64,000 nt of DNA from Geobacter sp. (lineage in GTDB: Bacteria; Desulfobacterota; Desulfuromonadia; Geobacterales; Geobacteraceae), in the NCBI GenBank assembly GCA_003574885.1, contig PJFC01000008.1:62001-126000 (forward strand), in the 5' to 3' direction. A model generated the notes under the pieces. The model did not search any database. It worked only from the letters and a program-made list of their open reading frames with translations, and was not told the DNA's origin. The position numbers and the translations under genes are program-made. Of this stretch, positions 9,382-20,237 are shown piece by piece. How positions within the stretch are numbered: position 1 is the stretch's first letter; each line of letters begins with the position of its first letter.

Positions 9382-10404
9382 TCATTTCCCAAAACCGGCA
9401 CCGGCAAAGGCTTCTGCCACCTCCCGCCGTACCTCTTCCTCAGCATACTGGTAGCGGGGTGAGAAATGAAACGGCAGTACCCGCGCCGCGCCGGCCGCCC
9501 GGGCCAGTTCACCCGCCTGGCGCGCCGTGAGGTGACAGCGGGTAAAGGCCCGTTCCGCATCGGCATGGAGGAACACCGACTCGATGAAAAGATAGTCGGA
9601 ACCGCGGGCCAGCTCCACGATCCGTGCGGCATTTTCCGGCGTAAAGACCGCATCGGTCACGTAGCTAATCTTCTGTCCCGGGACAATAGTCACTATCTCC
9701 TCCTTCAGCCTGCCGAGGGAATGGATCTCCCCATGCGCCCCTCCCCCCTCGCGCCACCAGACCCGGAACGGGACGTCGTCCGCAGTCTCCGCCAGGATGG
9801 CCCGTTTCAGTTCGGCAAGCCACGGCCCGACCCGCCATCCCCGCTCCACCAGCCGGTTCTTCCTGACGCTAACATGACGTTTCTCCTCCAGGGCAAAGGC
9901 AAGGGAGGGAATCCGGTGCTGGAGAAAGGCGACGCGGACCCGGAAGGTTTCCTCGTCCAGGATTATGCCGTCAGGGAAGGTTTCACGGCGTTCGGCTTCC
10001 CGGCCAAACTGTCGCAGGCAGTGGAATTCCGCCGTCAGGGCGGTGCCGTCCGGATGGAGTTCGGTCGCCACCACCGTGAAGTCGGTCGGGTAGTCCTGCA
10101 CCAGGTTCCAGGTGTAGCCGGCGAGCCGGTGGCCGACCCGCTCGGTGAAACCTGCAGGGCCGAACAGGTGGAGACGCTTGTCCCTCCCCAGGCAAAGGCG
10201 CACCAGGTTATCGAAACCGATGAAGTGGTCCACGTGGGTGTGGGAGACAAAGATATGGCTGACCCGCAACAGCTTGCGGGGGGTGAGTGGCCCCGGCTCT
10301 CCCAGGTCAAAGAGGAGAGCCCGCCGTTCGAAGAGGAAATCGACGTAGACTCCCGGGTCATCGAAGGGGCCGTTGATGAGGGATGGATGGAAGTTGGGAC
10401 GCAT
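9382..10404 (-). CDS. MBL-fold (ribonuclease Z-like) metallohydrolase
   Basis: [20 protein letters not shown] metal motif. Confidence 0.8.
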   Translation of the reverse strand: MRPNFHPSLINGPFDDPGVYVDFLFERRALLFDLGEPGPLTPRKLLRVSHIFVSHTHVDHFIGFDNLVRLCLGRDKRLHLFGPAGFTERVGHRLAGYTWNLVQDYPTDFTVVATELHPDGTALTAEFHCLRQFGREAERRETFPDGIILDEETFRVRVAFLQHRIPSLAFALEEKRHVSVRKNRLVERGWRVGPWLAELKRAILAETADDVPFRVWWREGGGAHGEIHSLGRLKEEIVTIVPGQKISYVTDAVFTPENAARIVELARGSDYLFIESVFLHADAERAFTRCHLTARQAGELARAAGAARVLPFHFSPRYQYAEEEVRREVAEAFAGAGFGK

Positions 10405-10502
10405 GGGGAGGCTTTCTCCTGTCAGATCAGACAAAGAGGATACTTTCCCCTTTGCACTGCTTCAAGTATACTGGATTACAGACCACTTTTCGCGGAGGAG
10501 CC

Positions 10503-12008
10503 ATGAAATTCATTCTTGCCCTCGACCAGGGGACCACCAGCTCCCGTGCCATGGTGTTCGACCGGGCCGGCACGATACAGGGGATGGCACAGCGGGAGTT
10601 CCGGCAATTCTTCCCCCAGCCCGGCTGGGTGGAGCAGGACGGGAACGAGATATGGGCTTCCCAGGTGGGGGTCGCCATGGAGGCGGTCACCCGCGCAGGG
10701 CTGACCATGGCCGACATCGCCGCCATCGGCATAACCAACCAGCGGGAAACCACCCTCCTCTGGGACCGCCGGACCGGCCAACCGCTTCACAACGCCATTG
10801 TCTGGCAGGACCGGCGCACCGCCGCCGCCTGCGACCGGCTGAAGGAGGCAGGGCGGGAACAGCTCTTCCGGGAGCGGACCGGCCTGGTTCTGGACGCCTA
10901 TTTCTCCGGCACCAAGCTTGCCTGGCTCCTTGACAATATCCCCGATGCCCGGCGGCGTGCCGAAGCTGGCGAACTCGCCTTCGGCACCATCGACTCCTGG
11001 CTTGTCTGGAACCTGACCGGAGGGAAGTGCCACCTGACCGACGTGAGCAACGCCTCCCGAACCCTGATGTACGATATCCACCGGGGAGACTGGGACGGGG
11101 AACTGCTGGAACTGTTACGGATACCGGCCAGCCTTCTTCCCAGGGTGGCAAGCTCCAGCGAGGTCTACGGCGAAACGGCACCCGGCCTCTTCGCCGTACC
11201 GGTCCCCATCGCCGGGATCGCCGGCGACCAGCAGGCGGCCCTGTTCGGCCAGACCTGCACCCGCCCCGGCATGGTCAAGAACACGTACGGTACCGGCTGT
11301 TTCATGCTCATGCAGACCGGCGCCACGGCGGTTCCCTCCCGGAACAACCTCCTCACCACCGTTGCGTGGCGCATCGGCGAGCAGACCGAGTACGCCCTCG
11401 AAGGAAGTGTCTTCATCGCCGGCGCCGCCGTGCAGTGGCTCCGGGACGGGCTCGGCATCATCCGCACAGCCGCCGAGGTGGAACCACTGGCTGCATCGGT
11501 CCCCGACAGCGGGGGGGTCTACCTGGTCCCCGCCTTCGTCGGGCTGGGCGCACCCCACTGGGACCAGTATGCCCGCGGCACCATTGTCGGCATAACCCGC
11601 GGCACCACCGCCGCCCATATCGCCCGGGCGACCCTGGAAGGAATCGCCTTCCAGGTGGCCGATCTCCTCCAGGCCATGGAGGACGATGCCGGCATCCCCC
11701 TGGCTGAGCTCCGGGTAGATGGCGGCGCAGCGGGCAACGACCTGCTCATGCAGTTCCAGGCCGATCTCCTCCGGGTGCCAGTGACACGACCGACCGTTCA
11801 TGAAACCACCGCCCTCGGTGCCGCCTGCCTGGCCGGACTGGCAGTCGGTTACTGGCAGGACCAGGCCGAAATCGCCGCCCATTGGCAGCTGGACCGGACC
11901 TTCTTCCCGGATCTCCCGGCGGAGCGTGTGGCTGAACTGCGTTCAGGCTGGAGCCGGGCACTGGAACGGTCCAAGGGATGGGCCTTACCGGGAGAACCGT
12001 CACCATGA
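10503..12008 (+). CDS. glpK: glycerol kinase
   Basis: [45 protein letters not shown]. Confidence 0.95.
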   Translation: MKFILALDQGTTSSRAMVFDRAGTIQGMAQREFRQFFPQPGWVEQDGNEIWASQVGVAMEAVTRAGLTMADIAAIGITNQRETTLLWDRRTGQPLHNAIVWQDRRTAAACDRLKEAGREQLFRERTGLVLDAYFSGTKLAWLLDNIPDARRRAEAGELAFGTIDSWLVWNLTGGKCHLTDVSNASRTLMYDIHRGDWDGELLELLRIPASLLPRVASSSEVYGETAPGLFAVPVPIAGIAGDQQAALFGQTCTRPGMVKNTYGTGCFMLMQTGATAVPSRNNLLTTVAWRIGEQTEYALEGSVFIAGAAVQWLRDGLGIIRTAAEVEPLAASVPDSGGVYLVPAFVGLGAPHWDQYARGTIVGITRGTTAAHIARATLEGIAFQVADLLQAMEDDAGIPLAELRVDGGAAGNDLLMQFQADLLRVPVTRPTVHETTALGAACLAGLAVGYWQDQAEIAAHWQLDRTFFPDLPAERVAELRSGWSRALERSKGWALPGEPSP

Positions 12009-13570
12009 TCAACGACCGTGATCGCCTTCTTCAAAACCTGGCGGACAGAGCTCCTTGGGACACCATCGTCATCGGCGGCGGCGCAACCGGCCTCGGCGTC
12101 GCGGTGGATGCCGCCGGACGTGGATACCGCACCCTTCTCCTGGAGCAGCACGACTTCGCCAAGGGGACGTCGAGCCGGAGCACCAAGCTGATCCATGGCG
12201 GCGTCCGCTACCTCCAGCAGGGAAATGTATCCCTCGTGCTGGATGCGCTGAGGGAGCGTGGGCTCCTGATCCGGAATGCCCCCCACCTGGTGCATAACCT
12301 CTCCTTCGTGGTCCCACTCTACGACTGGTGGGAAGGGCCATTCTACGGGATCGGTTTGAAACTCTACGACATGCTAGCGGGAAAGCTCGGTCTCGGGCCG
12401 TCCCAGCTCCTCACCCGGGAGGAGACCCTGGCCCGCATCCCGACCGTGGAACCTCATGGTCTCAAGGGTGGCGTAGTCTACCACGACGGCCAGTTCGACG
12501 ATGCCCGCCTGGCAGTGGCCCTGGCCCGGACCCTGGCGAATCTTGGGGGAACACCTCTCACCTACGTGCGGGTCACGGAGCTTGTCAAGGAGCATGGCTT
12601 GGTGACAGGAGTTACGGCCAGAGACGAGGAGAGCGGTGAGCAGTTCCATCTTACGGCCCGCGTGGTAGTCAACGCCACCGGCGTCTTCACCGACAGCATA
12701 CGACGTCTGGACGAGCCGGACTGCGACCCGGTCATCGTTCCGAGCCAGGGGGTGCATCTGGTGCTCGACCGGAGCTTTCTCCCGGGTGACAGTGCCATCA
12801 TGGTCCCCCACACCGACGACGGCAGGGTCCTCTTCGCCGTCCCCTGGCACGACCGGGTCATTGTCGGCACCACCGATACCCCCATGGACGGCACCCCCCT
12901 CGAACCGCGCCCTTTGCCGGAGGAGATCGATTTTCTCCTCGCCCACGCCGCCCGCTATCTCACCCGCGACCCGACAGCCGATGACGTGCTGAGCGTCTTC
13001 GCCGGCCTGCGCCCCCTGGTCCAGAGCGGCACGGGTGGAACTACCGCCTCCCTTTCCCGGGACCATACCCTCCTTGTCAGCACATCCGGCCTCGTCACCA
13101 TTACGGGTGGGAAGTGGACCACCTACCGCCACATGGGGGAAGAAACGGTAACAGCCGCCGCAGCGGTTGCCTGCTTGGCCGTACGGCCATCGGTGACGCA
13201 GGAATTGCAGATACATGGGTGGAAGGAAATTGAAAGCGGGATGACCGACGGGGAATACGGCAGCGACACCGAAGAGCTGCAAGGACTGGCGGCGGAGAAT
13301 CCCGACTGGGGAATTCGACTCCATCCCCGGCTCCCCTACCGGGGCATTCACGTAGTCTGGGGGGTGCGACGGGAATACGCCCGGACCGTGGAAGATATCC
13401 TGGCACGGCGGACCAGGGCGCTCTTCCTCGATGCCCGGGCCAGCATGGAAATGGCACCGGCGGTGGCCCGTCTCATGGCCATTGAACTGGGGAGGAATGC
13501 CGTATGGGAAGAGGCGCAGGTCGATGCCTACCGGCAGCTGGCCGCAGGATATCTCCCGACCGCCTCGTAG
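12005..13570 (+). CDS. glpD: glycerol-3-phosphate dehydrogenase
   Basis: [50 protein letters not shown]; 4-bp overlap with glpK. Confidence 0.95.
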   Translation: MINDRDRLLQNLADRAPWDTIVIGGGATGLGVAVDAAGRGYRTLLLEQHDFAKGTSSRSTKLIHGGVRYLQQGNVSLVLDALRERGLLIRNAPHLVHNLSFVVPLYDWWEGPFYGIGLKLYDMLAGKLGLGPSQLLTREETLARIPTVEPHGLKGGVVYHDGQFDDARLAVALARTLANLGGTPLTYVRVTELVKEHGLVTGVTARDEESGEQFHLTARVVVNATGVFTDSIRRLDEPDCDPVIVPSQGVHLVLDRSFLPGDSAIMVPHTDDGRVLFAVPWHDRVIVGTTDTPMDGTPLEPRPLPEEIDFLLAHAARYLTRDPTADDVLSVFAGLRPLVQSGTGGTTASLSRDHTLLVSTSGLVTITGGKWTTYRHMGEETVTAAAAVACLAVRPSVTQELQIHGWKEIESGMTDGEYGSDTEELQGLAAENPDWGIRLHPRLPYRGIHVVWGVRREYARTVEDILARRTRALFLDARASMEMAPAVARLMAIELGRNAVWEEAQVDAYRQLAAGYLPTAS

Positions 13571-13849
13571 CTAAGGTCCTTTTTACTTTTTACTTTTCAC
13601 CCTGCATCTTGAACCCTCCTGTTCTCGAATATCGCCGACAAGCCTGTTGCGGCAATCCTTCGAAGGGAGAAAGGTCTTGCAATCAGACGGTGTTGCTGAT
13701 TGAATGGGGGAGGAATGGTCCCATGGTATTGAAACGGGAATCCAACTCGGGACGGACACGGTTTAGAGCAGCGTGCGTTCCAGTAACAGCCTGAAAGCCA
13801 ATGCACACTTGATCAAAGATTGAAGATTACATTTTACCAGGGGTCTGCA

Positions 13850-14464
13850 ATGGGAATATTTGACAAAGTAACTGAAAAGATTCAACAAACAAAAAATGAT
13901 ATTCGTCCCAGGTTTTTGTCCGTATCAGAAGAAGAACTGAATAAACTGCTTATTCAGGATGAATCGCTTGTCTCTACCATAACGCAAGCCGTTGCGACCA
14001 GTGCAAAGACGCTGATTTTGACAAATATAAGAATCATTGTCTATGACTGTGGGATGCTTAGTTCCAGTTTCAAAGACTATTATTTCAGAGACATTAAAGA
14101 TGTACGGTTCGACATGTCTGTGTTAAGCGGGGGCACAATAACCATAAATGCCGATAAAGGAAATAATGCCGGCGTCGTAACGATAACGGATTTGCCATTG
14201 CAGGAATCAAAATTGTTTTATTCACGCCTTCAGGAAATTGAAAGAAACTGGTGGGAGAAAAAACGTGAGCTTGAGCTTGAAGAAAAACGTGCTGCTGCCG
14301 GCGGCACTCAAATTTCAATGGGAACGCCTCAAAGCACGACCGGCCAGACATCAGGCGAAGACATTGAAAGTAAGCTGCTGAAATTGAAAGGACTGTTCGA
14401 TAAAGGCCTCATCGATGAAAGCGAATACAAGGAGCTAAAAAGTCAATTATTGGCACAATTATAG
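13850..14464 (+). CDS. PH-like domain protein with C-terminal SHOCT domain
   Basis: C-terminal LLKLKGLFDKGLIDESEYKELKSQLL is SHOCT-like; N-terminal beta-rich domain. Confidence 0.65.
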   Translation: MGIFDKVTEKIQQTKNDIRPRFLSVSEEELNKLLIQDESLVSTITQAVATSAKTLILTNIRIIVYDCGMLSSSFKDYYFRDIKDVRFDMSVLSGGTITINADKGNNAGVVTITDLPLQESKLFYSRLQEIERNWWEKKRELELEEKRAAAGGTQISMGTPQSTTGQTSGEDIESKLLKLKGLFDKGLIDESEYKELKSQLLAQL

Positions 14465-14633
14465 ATGCTACGGGGATACCCGGTCCCCAGCCCCTCACCA
14501 CCCGGCTTGCTGGTCCGCACCGGCCAGTTCAATGATAGCCCACCGTAGCAGGGGATTGCCGTTTTTTGAGGGGTGAAACAGATATCTTAGCAGCGAGCGA
14601 CCTTTCTTACCACCAAGGGAGATACGGTAATCC

Positions 14634-15260
14634 ATGACAATTCAGAGGCAGAATAAACCATTTTCCATGATCCGGGAATTCCACCTCGCCGACTGGTTTA
14701 CACTGGCAAATGCTGCCTGTGGCACGTCGGCAGCGTTTGCGATCATGTCATACCTGCAAACGGACAACGTCATGCATGTCTACTTTGCTTGCGGGCTGGT
14801 CTTTGCCGCGTTAGTGTTCGATATTCTGGATGGAAGGATTGCCCGGTGGCGACAGAAGAGTTCGGCTATGGGTCTGGATCTTGACTCGCTGGCTGACATT
14901 GTCTCCTTCGGCGTAGCCCCGGCTTTGATCGCATACGGTTGCGGCATGCAGGGCTTGTACGACCGTATCGTCCTGACCTTTTTCGTTGCCTGCGGAGTCT
15001 CCCGCCTGGCCCGCTTCAACGTCACTGCCGAAGCGTTGTCTGATGGGGGAGACAAGGTGAAGTACTTCGAAGGGACTCCCATCCCAACGTCGCTGCTGCT
15101 GGTTATCATGTTGTGCGTAGCTGCTTCACAGGGCGCATTGCGCGATGATCTCTGGTTCGGAAAGACGGTGTTTGCAGGCTTCACCCTACACCCGATCGTC
15201 CTTTGCTTCGCGGTCTCCGGCTCACTGATGGTCAGCCGCATACGGTTCCCCAAGCTCTAA
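14634..15260 (+). CDS. pssA: CDP-diacylglycerol--serine O-phosphatidyltransferase
   Basis: CDP-alcohol phosphatidyltransferase motif FDILDGRIARWRQKSSAMGLDLDSLADIVSFGVAPALI. Confidence 0.92.
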   Translation: MTIQRQNKPFSMIREFHLADWFTLANAACGTSAAFAIMSYLQTDNVMHVYFACGLVFAALVFDILDGRIARWRQKSSAMGLDLDSLADIVSFGVAPALIAYGCGMQGLYDRIVLTFFVACGVSRLARFNVTAEALSDGGDKVKYFEGTPIPTSLLLVIMLCVAASQGALRDDLWFGKTVFAGFTLHPIVLCFAVSGSLMVSRIRFPKL

Positions 15261-15312
15261 CCTCCCCCCGGCCGATATATCAACCGGTATCGGCTAAAGA
15301 ATTAACTTTACT

Positions 15313-16488
15313 ATGAACAGAATCCTGGAAAACGCCGTCGTCCGCCTCCTCAGGGAGCGCCCATTCTATGGCCAGTTCCTCCTCGGCTTTCGCCGGGAGG
15401 AGGCGGGAGGCGCGCACCCTCTCGGAGTAACCATCCGGGCCGGGGTGCCGGTACTGGCGGTGAATGGGGAAAAGTTTGCGCCTCTGGCAGCGTCGGTTCA
15501 GGAAGGGCTCCTGGAGCACGCCATCAGGCACGTCCTCCATCTCCACATGGCACGCCGCAAGGGGCGGAACCGGCATGACTGGGATATCGCCTGCGATCTG
15601 GCCATCAACCCTTCCATCCTCAACCTCCCCGATGATGCGCCACTCCCGTCCGCCTACCATCAACCGGAAGGACTGGCCGCCGAGGAGTACTACGCCCGGC
15701 TGACCTCCCCCTTCGACACCGGCAATCTGGAAGGGAGCGGGATCGGCAACGCCAGCCGGGACACCGGCGGCCATGCCGGACCAGGTAATGGGGAAATCCC
15801 CCGGCTGACAGGAATCACGGTGGACGACCATACCCTCTGGGACGAGAGTGACAGCACGCCGCTCCGCCTGGCAGAGGAAGTTGTACGGGGGATGGTCCGG
15901 GAAGCCCTTCGCGCCTGCGACGGAGAGGTACCGGCCGACGTGCGCGAAATAGTCGACGGATTCCTTGCCCCCTCCCCCATCCCCTGGCGGCAGGTGCTGC
16001 GCCAGTTCATGGCTACCGCCGGCAGGGTCGGACGGCAGACCACGTGGAGCCAGGAACACCGGCGCTTCGAGCACCTCACCCCCGGCATCCGAAAGCGCCA
16101 TCGTCTCAATCTCCTCGTGGGGATCGATGTGAGCGACTCCACCAATGCGCCGGAACTGCGGGAGGAATTCGCCCGGGAACTGGTCCGTATCGCCCGGGGG
16201 GGAGATACACAGATCACCGTCCTCTACGCCAACAGCCGCATCCAGCACATCGCCAGCCTCAAAGGGAGCGGAGTGACCGTCGAGAGCTACCACGGCGGCG
16301 GCTTCACCGATCTCCGGCCGGTCTTTGACTATGCCCGGACCATCCATCCCCGGCCTGCAGCGGTTATCTATCTCACCGACGGCTTCGGTGAGGCGCCTGA
16401 GACAATGGAGTTTCCGACCCTCTGGGTGCTGACGCGGGAGGGGGAAAAGCCGGTTCCGTGGGGGGTGGAACTGCGGCTGGATGTGTGA
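15313..16488 (+). CDS. VWA-like/DUF2201-type putative metallopeptidase domain protein
   Basis: VGIDVSDSTNAPELREEFARELVRI (VWA-like) with N-terminal HAIRHVLHLH segment. Confidence 0.75.
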   Translation: MNRILENAVVRLLRERPFYGQFLLGFRREEAGGAHPLGVTIRAGVPVLAVNGEKFAPLAASVQEGLLEHAIRHVLHLHMARRKGRNRHDWDIACDLAINPSILNLPDDAPLPSAYHQPEGLAAEEYYARLTSPFDTGNLEGSGIGNASRDTGGHAGPGNGEIPRLTGITVDDHTLWDESDSTPLRLAEEVVRGMVREALRACDGEVPADVREIVDGFLAPSPIPWRQVLRQFMATAGRVGRQTTWSQEHRRFEHLTPGIRKRHRLNLLVGIDVSDSTNAPELREEFARELVRIARGGDTQITVLYANSRIQHIASLKGSGVTVESYHGGGFTDLRPVFDYARTIHPRPAAVIYLTDGFGEAPETMEFPTLWVLTREGEKPVPWGVELRLDV

Positions 16489-16518
16489 AAGGCAACAGAT
16501 TTTGAAAGGATAGCTACG

Positions 16519-16923
16519 ATGAGCGAATTTGCACCGATGACTGCCGAATCCGTTCGGCAGTTGATGGAGACAGCCGGCGCGCAGGTGATGGCCCGGGATG
16601 GCAGGTCCGACTCCTACGGATCGCCTCGGGATTTCTCCTTCGAGGTGAAAGGGGTCTTCCCCAACGGCATGGGGCTCCACATAGTCGCCCGCCAGTTCAA
16701 CTACCGCGACCCGTGGGAGGGGGCGGGACGTGTCAACGACATGGTAGATGTGTCGCTTTTGAGGGACGGGAGCTATTCCCCCTTTCCCAAGGGGTATCCC
16801 TATTTCCAGGGGACCGACCTGGAGGAAGGGGTTGAGGAGGAGCGCCTCAAGGAGATCATCGCCTGCGTGCAGGGGCTGAACCCGAAACTCTACCTGCTCC
16901 AGGAACTGACGGGGGATAAGTAG
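16519..16923 (+). CDS. hypothetical protein
   Basis: 134-aa ORF co-directional and closely following the preceding gene. Confidence 0.6.
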   Translation: MSEFAPMTAESVRQLMETAGAQVMARDGRSDSYGSPRDFSFEVKGVFPNGMGLHIVARQFNYRDPWEGAGRVNDMVDVSLLRDGSYSPFPKGYPYFQGTDLEEGVEEERLKEIIACVQGLNPKLYLLQELTGDK

Positions 16924-16948
16924 CTATAAGAAAGGCGAGGAGATCAGG

Positions 16949-17094
16949 AAGGGGTGGGTGTCACGCTATGCGCAGAGTCCCCTCGCGCACCGCTGTATGG
17001 CTCATTTCGCGCCGGCCGTTCGGCGGGCTTGGCTCAATTTCGCCTACACCTGTTGGCACTCGGGCACATCCGCTCCACGGGACACCCACCCCTT
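16949..17094. repeat. 146-bp MITE-like element with 14-bp perfect terminal inverted repeats
   Basis: AAGGGGTGGGTGTC at 16949-16962 and GACACCCACCCCTT at 17081-17094. Confidence 0.65.
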
Positions 17095-17153
17095 ACTGAT
17101 TTGTGTGTTGATTTGCACCGGTGCATGGGATATCTTCCGTTTATCCTAAAAAC

Positions 17154-17333
17154 GGCAGTTGAATACTGCCTGAAGGAGTACATGAGGGCTATTTCGTCGT
17201 AATTCTTGGCGAAATGAAGCGTCCGCAGCCGATCCTGTCCGAACCCGCAGGGTGAGTTGATCGGATGCAGCGCAATGAGCCTAGAATTACAGAAATTGGC
17301 CTTTAGTACGAGTGCAGGCAGTGTTCAACTGCC
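17154..17333. repeat. 180-bp MITE-like self-complementary element
   Basis: GGCAGTTGAATACTGCCTG at left end, CAGGCAGTGTTCAACTGCC at right end (1 mismatch); inner arms CGTAATTCTTGG / CCTAGAATTACAG also complementary. Confidence 0.75.
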
Positions 17334-17404
17334 TAATATGGGTTATTATTCTTCCTCCGCGCCACTTCGTGGTCTCTGCGGTGAAATTGTAGTGGAGAGT
17401 TTTC

Positions 17405-19219
17405 GTGAATTTTCTGGAACGGCTGCACAACGAAATACTCGTCGGTGATGGCGCCATCGGTACCATGCTCTACGGCAAGGGTGTCGGACTGGATGCAAAC
17501 TTCGAGCACCTCAACCTGGTTCGACCGTCCCTCGTGGCGGAGCTCCATGCCGAATACCTGGCAGCCGGCGCCCAGGTCATCGAGACCAACACCTTCGGCG
17601 CCAACCACACCAAGCTGGCCCCCATCGGCCTTGAGCGAAAGATCAGGGAGATCAACCGGCGTGGAGCGGAGCTGGCCCGGCAGGCTGCTGCCGGACGGGA
17701 GGTTTTCGTTGCCGGCTCCATCGGTCCCCTGGCCCGACTGAAGGGGGAAGAAAAGGAGCTCTCACCGGCGGAAATGACCGCCATCTTCCGGGAGCAGGCG
17801 GAGGCCCTTGCCGAGGGGGGAATTGACCTCATCCAGCTTGAGACGTTTTCAGACCTCCACCAGCTCCTCTGCGCCGTGGCGGCAGCAAAGGCCATCGGGC
17901 TCCCCGTGGTGGCGAGCATGGCCTTCCTGGAAGGGGGAAGGACCGGCAACGGCACCGACGCTGAAACGGCCGCACGGCAGCTGACCGCGGCCGGTGTCGA
18001 CCTGATCGGCGCAAACTGCGGAGCCGGCCCCCTGGAAATCCTTGCTACGCTGCGCCGCATGGAAGCAGCTACCAACCTCCCCCTGGCCGCCTTTGCCAAC
18101 AGCGGCTTCCCCGAATACGTGGAAGGCCGCTATATCTACCGCACCACCCCCGACTATTTCGCCGACCGGGCGAAGGAAATGGTGGAGGCAGGGGCTTGCC
18201 TTATTGGCGGCTGCTGCGGTACCACTCCGGACCATATCAGGCTTCTGGCCGAGCGGCTTTCGGGGATGCGGCCCGTTGCCCGGATGGTTGCCGTCGCTAC
18301 CGACGTTGTTGAAAGCAAACTCGAACTATCTGGACGAACTGAAGGTTTTCTTGCCCGCTGGGGTAAAGAGCCGGTCGTCACTGTTGAACTCGACCCTCCC
18401 CGGGGGCTGGACTGCGGCAAGGTACTGGCCGGAAGCAACGCCCTGAAGGCAGCCGGGGCGGACGCCATCAACCTGGCGGAGAACCCCCTGGCCCGGGTGC
18501 GCATGGGAAACATCGCACTGGCGAGCCTCATCCAGCGTGAGGTAGGAATCGAGGTGATCGTCCATATCACCTGCCGCGACCGGAACCTCCTCGGACTCCA
18601 GTCGGACCTCATGGGGGCGAGCCTCCTCGGCATCCGTTCGATCCTGGCGGTAACCGGCGACCCGGCAAGGCTCGGCGAACATGCCGGTGCCACGTCGGTC
18701 TTCGACCTCAACTCCTTCACCCTCATCAAACTTCTGGCCGACCTGAACGCCGGGGTAAACGGCATGGGAAACCCCATCGGCGAAGGGACCGGATTCACCA
18801 TCGGCTGCGCCTTCAATCCCAATTCTCCAAAGATGGAGGTTCAGGCGGCGCGGCTGGCAAAAAAAGTGCAGAATGGTGCCGTCTTTGCCCAGACCCAGCC
18901 GCTCTATGATGTTGACCGGCTGGACGAGATGCTGGAACGGACCGCCCCCCTCGGTATCCCGGTCCTTCCCGGGATCCTGCCGCTGGTGAGCGAACGGAAC
19001 TGTGAATATCTCCACAACGAGGTGCCGGGGATCGTTATCCCCGATGCCATCAGGCAGCGGATGCGGGGTAAGGAAAAAGATGCCGGCGTAAGGGAAGGAC
19101 TCGCCATTGCAAAGGAATTCGTAGAAGCTGTGCGCGGACGGGTGGGAGGGTTCTACCTCATCCCCCCCTTCGGCAAATACGAGATCGCAGTAGAGCTGGT
19201 CAAATTCATCAAGGGGTAA
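17405..19219 (+). CDS. bifunctional homocysteine S-methyltransferase / methylenetetrahydrofolate reductase
   Basis: N-terminal Hcy-binding domain (GDGAIGTMLY…GANCGAGP…GGCCGTTPDHI) fused to MTHFR domain; GTG start. Confidence 0.9.
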   Translation: MNFLERLHNEILVGDGAIGTMLYGKGVGLDANFEHLNLVRPSLVAELHAEYLAAGAQVIETNTFGANHTKLAPIGLERKIREINRRGAELARQAAAGREVFVAGSIGPLARLKGEEKELSPAEMTAIFREQAEALAEGGIDLIQLETFSDLHQLLCAVAAAKAIGLPVVASMAFLEGGRTGNGTDAETAARQLTAAGVDLIGANCGAGPLEILATLRRMEAATNLPLAAFANSGFPEYVEGRYIYRTTPDYFADRAKEMVEAGACLIGGCCGTTPDHIRLLAERLSGMRPVARMVAVATDVVESKLELSGRTEGFLARWGKEPVVTVELDPPRGLDCGKVLAGSNALKAAGADAINLAENPLARVRMGNIALASLIQREVGIEVIVHITCRDRNLLGLQSDLMGASLLGIRSILAVTGDPARLGEHAGATSVFDLNSFTLIKLLADLNAGVNGMGNPIGEGTGFTIGCAFNPNSPKMEVQAARLAKKVQNGAVFAQTQPLYDVDRLDEMLERTAPLGIPVLPGILPLVSERNCEYLHNEVPGIVIPDAIRQRMRGKEKDAGVREGLAIAKEFVEAVRGRVGGFYLIPPFGKYEIAVELVKFIKG

Positions 19220-19240
19220 CACCCCGAAAGGTCGGAAACC

Positions 19241-19636
19241 ATGTGGAGAACCATCATTGCGCTCATCTGTCTCACGACGATTCTCGCCGGTTGCGAATCA
19301 CTTTATCCGTACCGGGAACAGTTCGACAAAAGCTCCCGCGACTACAACAAGATGGTTCGCTGGGCGGAACTGAATCAGGCCGCCGTAAGCTATGCGGACA
19401 AATCCATCCGACCCGAGTACGAAAAGAATCTCGTCGCAGCCAAGGGAGTGAAAGTTGCCGACTTCCGGGTGAAAAGCGTGGACTACGATGAGGAAAAGAA
19501 AACGGCGGAGGTGCTGGTGGAATTCGATTACTACGGTCCGGGACTGGTCCTCAAGACGGTGGAAGACAGGCAGAAGTGGCACTACGTTGAAAAGGATGGC
19601 TGGAGACTCACGAGCATGCCCCCCGCGTTCCAGTGA
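19241..19636 (+). CDS. hypothetical lipoprotein
   Basis: Lipobox LTTILAGCES. Confidence 0.7.
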   Translation: MWRTIIALICLTTILAGCESLYPYREQFDKSSRDYNKMVRWAELNQAAVSYADKSIRPEYEKNLVAAKGVKVADFRVKSVDYDEEKKTAEVLVEFDYYGPGLVLKTVEDRQKWHYVEKDGWRLTSMPPAFQ

Positions 19637-19651
19637 GACATCCCTGAAAAT

Positions 19652-19768
19652 CTTTGACGCAAAGGCGCGGAGATGCAAAGAACTACAAAATCTCTATTTA
19701 GCTGGCGCTCTTCGTAAACGATGTCGGGCTGTCGGTTTCCCTTGCTCCTTGGCGTCTTTGCGTCAAAG
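19652..19768. repeat. intergenic inverted repeat of the (GCAAAGA)-type phrase
   Basis: CTTTGACGCAAAGGCGCGGAG … CTCCTTGGCGTCTTTGCGTCAAAG. Confidence 0.75.
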
Positions 19769-19793
19769 TAATATTCCCGCTTAGTCTGCCTTC

Positions 19794-20213
19794 TTAATGC
19801 AGCTCCTCACCCGTGGTGGTCATCACCAGTTTGCCGTGCTTGACCCCCTTCACGCCGATGAGTTCATCGGCGATTTTTTTTACGTCCCGGGCCTTCCCCC
19901 TCACCACGAGAACCTCCAGGCAGTTGTGGGCATCAAGATGAACGTGGAGCGCCGAGATGACCTGGTCGTGATGTGCGTGCTGCTGTTCCGTCAGCTTGTC
20001 GGAAAGGTCGCGGACATGGTGGTTGTAAACCAGGGTCACGGTGCCGACGGTCTCCGCATCCCCCCCCTCCCACTTTTCTTCAACCAGGGCGCCACGTATC
20101 AGGTCGCGAATCGCCTCGGAGCGGTTCAGGTACCCCTTGTCCTCTATGAGCCGGTCAAAACTCTCCAGAAGCTTGTCGTCGATGGATATGCCGAAACGTA
20201 TGGTTTCTCCCAT
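19794..20213 (-). CDS. nikR: NikR-type nickel-responsive transcriptional regulator
   Basis: RHH N-terminus ([16 protein letters not shown]…[11 protein letters not shown]) and metal-site [26 protein letters not shown]. Confidence 0.92.
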   Translation of the reverse strand: MGETIRFGISIDDKLLESFDRLIEDKGYLNRSEAIRDLIRGALVEEKWEGGDAETVGTVTLVYNHHVRDLSDKLTEQQHAHHDQVISALHVHLDAHNCLEVLVVRGKARDVKKIADELIGVKGVKHGKLVMTTTGEELH

Positions 20214-20237
20214 GATCTCCCCTTCGTCAGACGGATG

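Noticed and set aside
9466-10506. 346-aa plus-strand ORF opposite the MBL-fold gene
   Set aside because: Antisense to a clear metallohydrolase and ends inside glpK upstream region; no domain.
15280-16680. 466-aa antisense ORF opposite the VWA-like gene
   Set aside because: Shadow ORF spanning two real plus-strand genes; no recognisable domain.
16954-17202. Small ORFs (16954-17202 and 16958-17149) as genes
   Set aside because: They lie within the MITE-like inverted-repeat elements and lack SD or recognisable domains.
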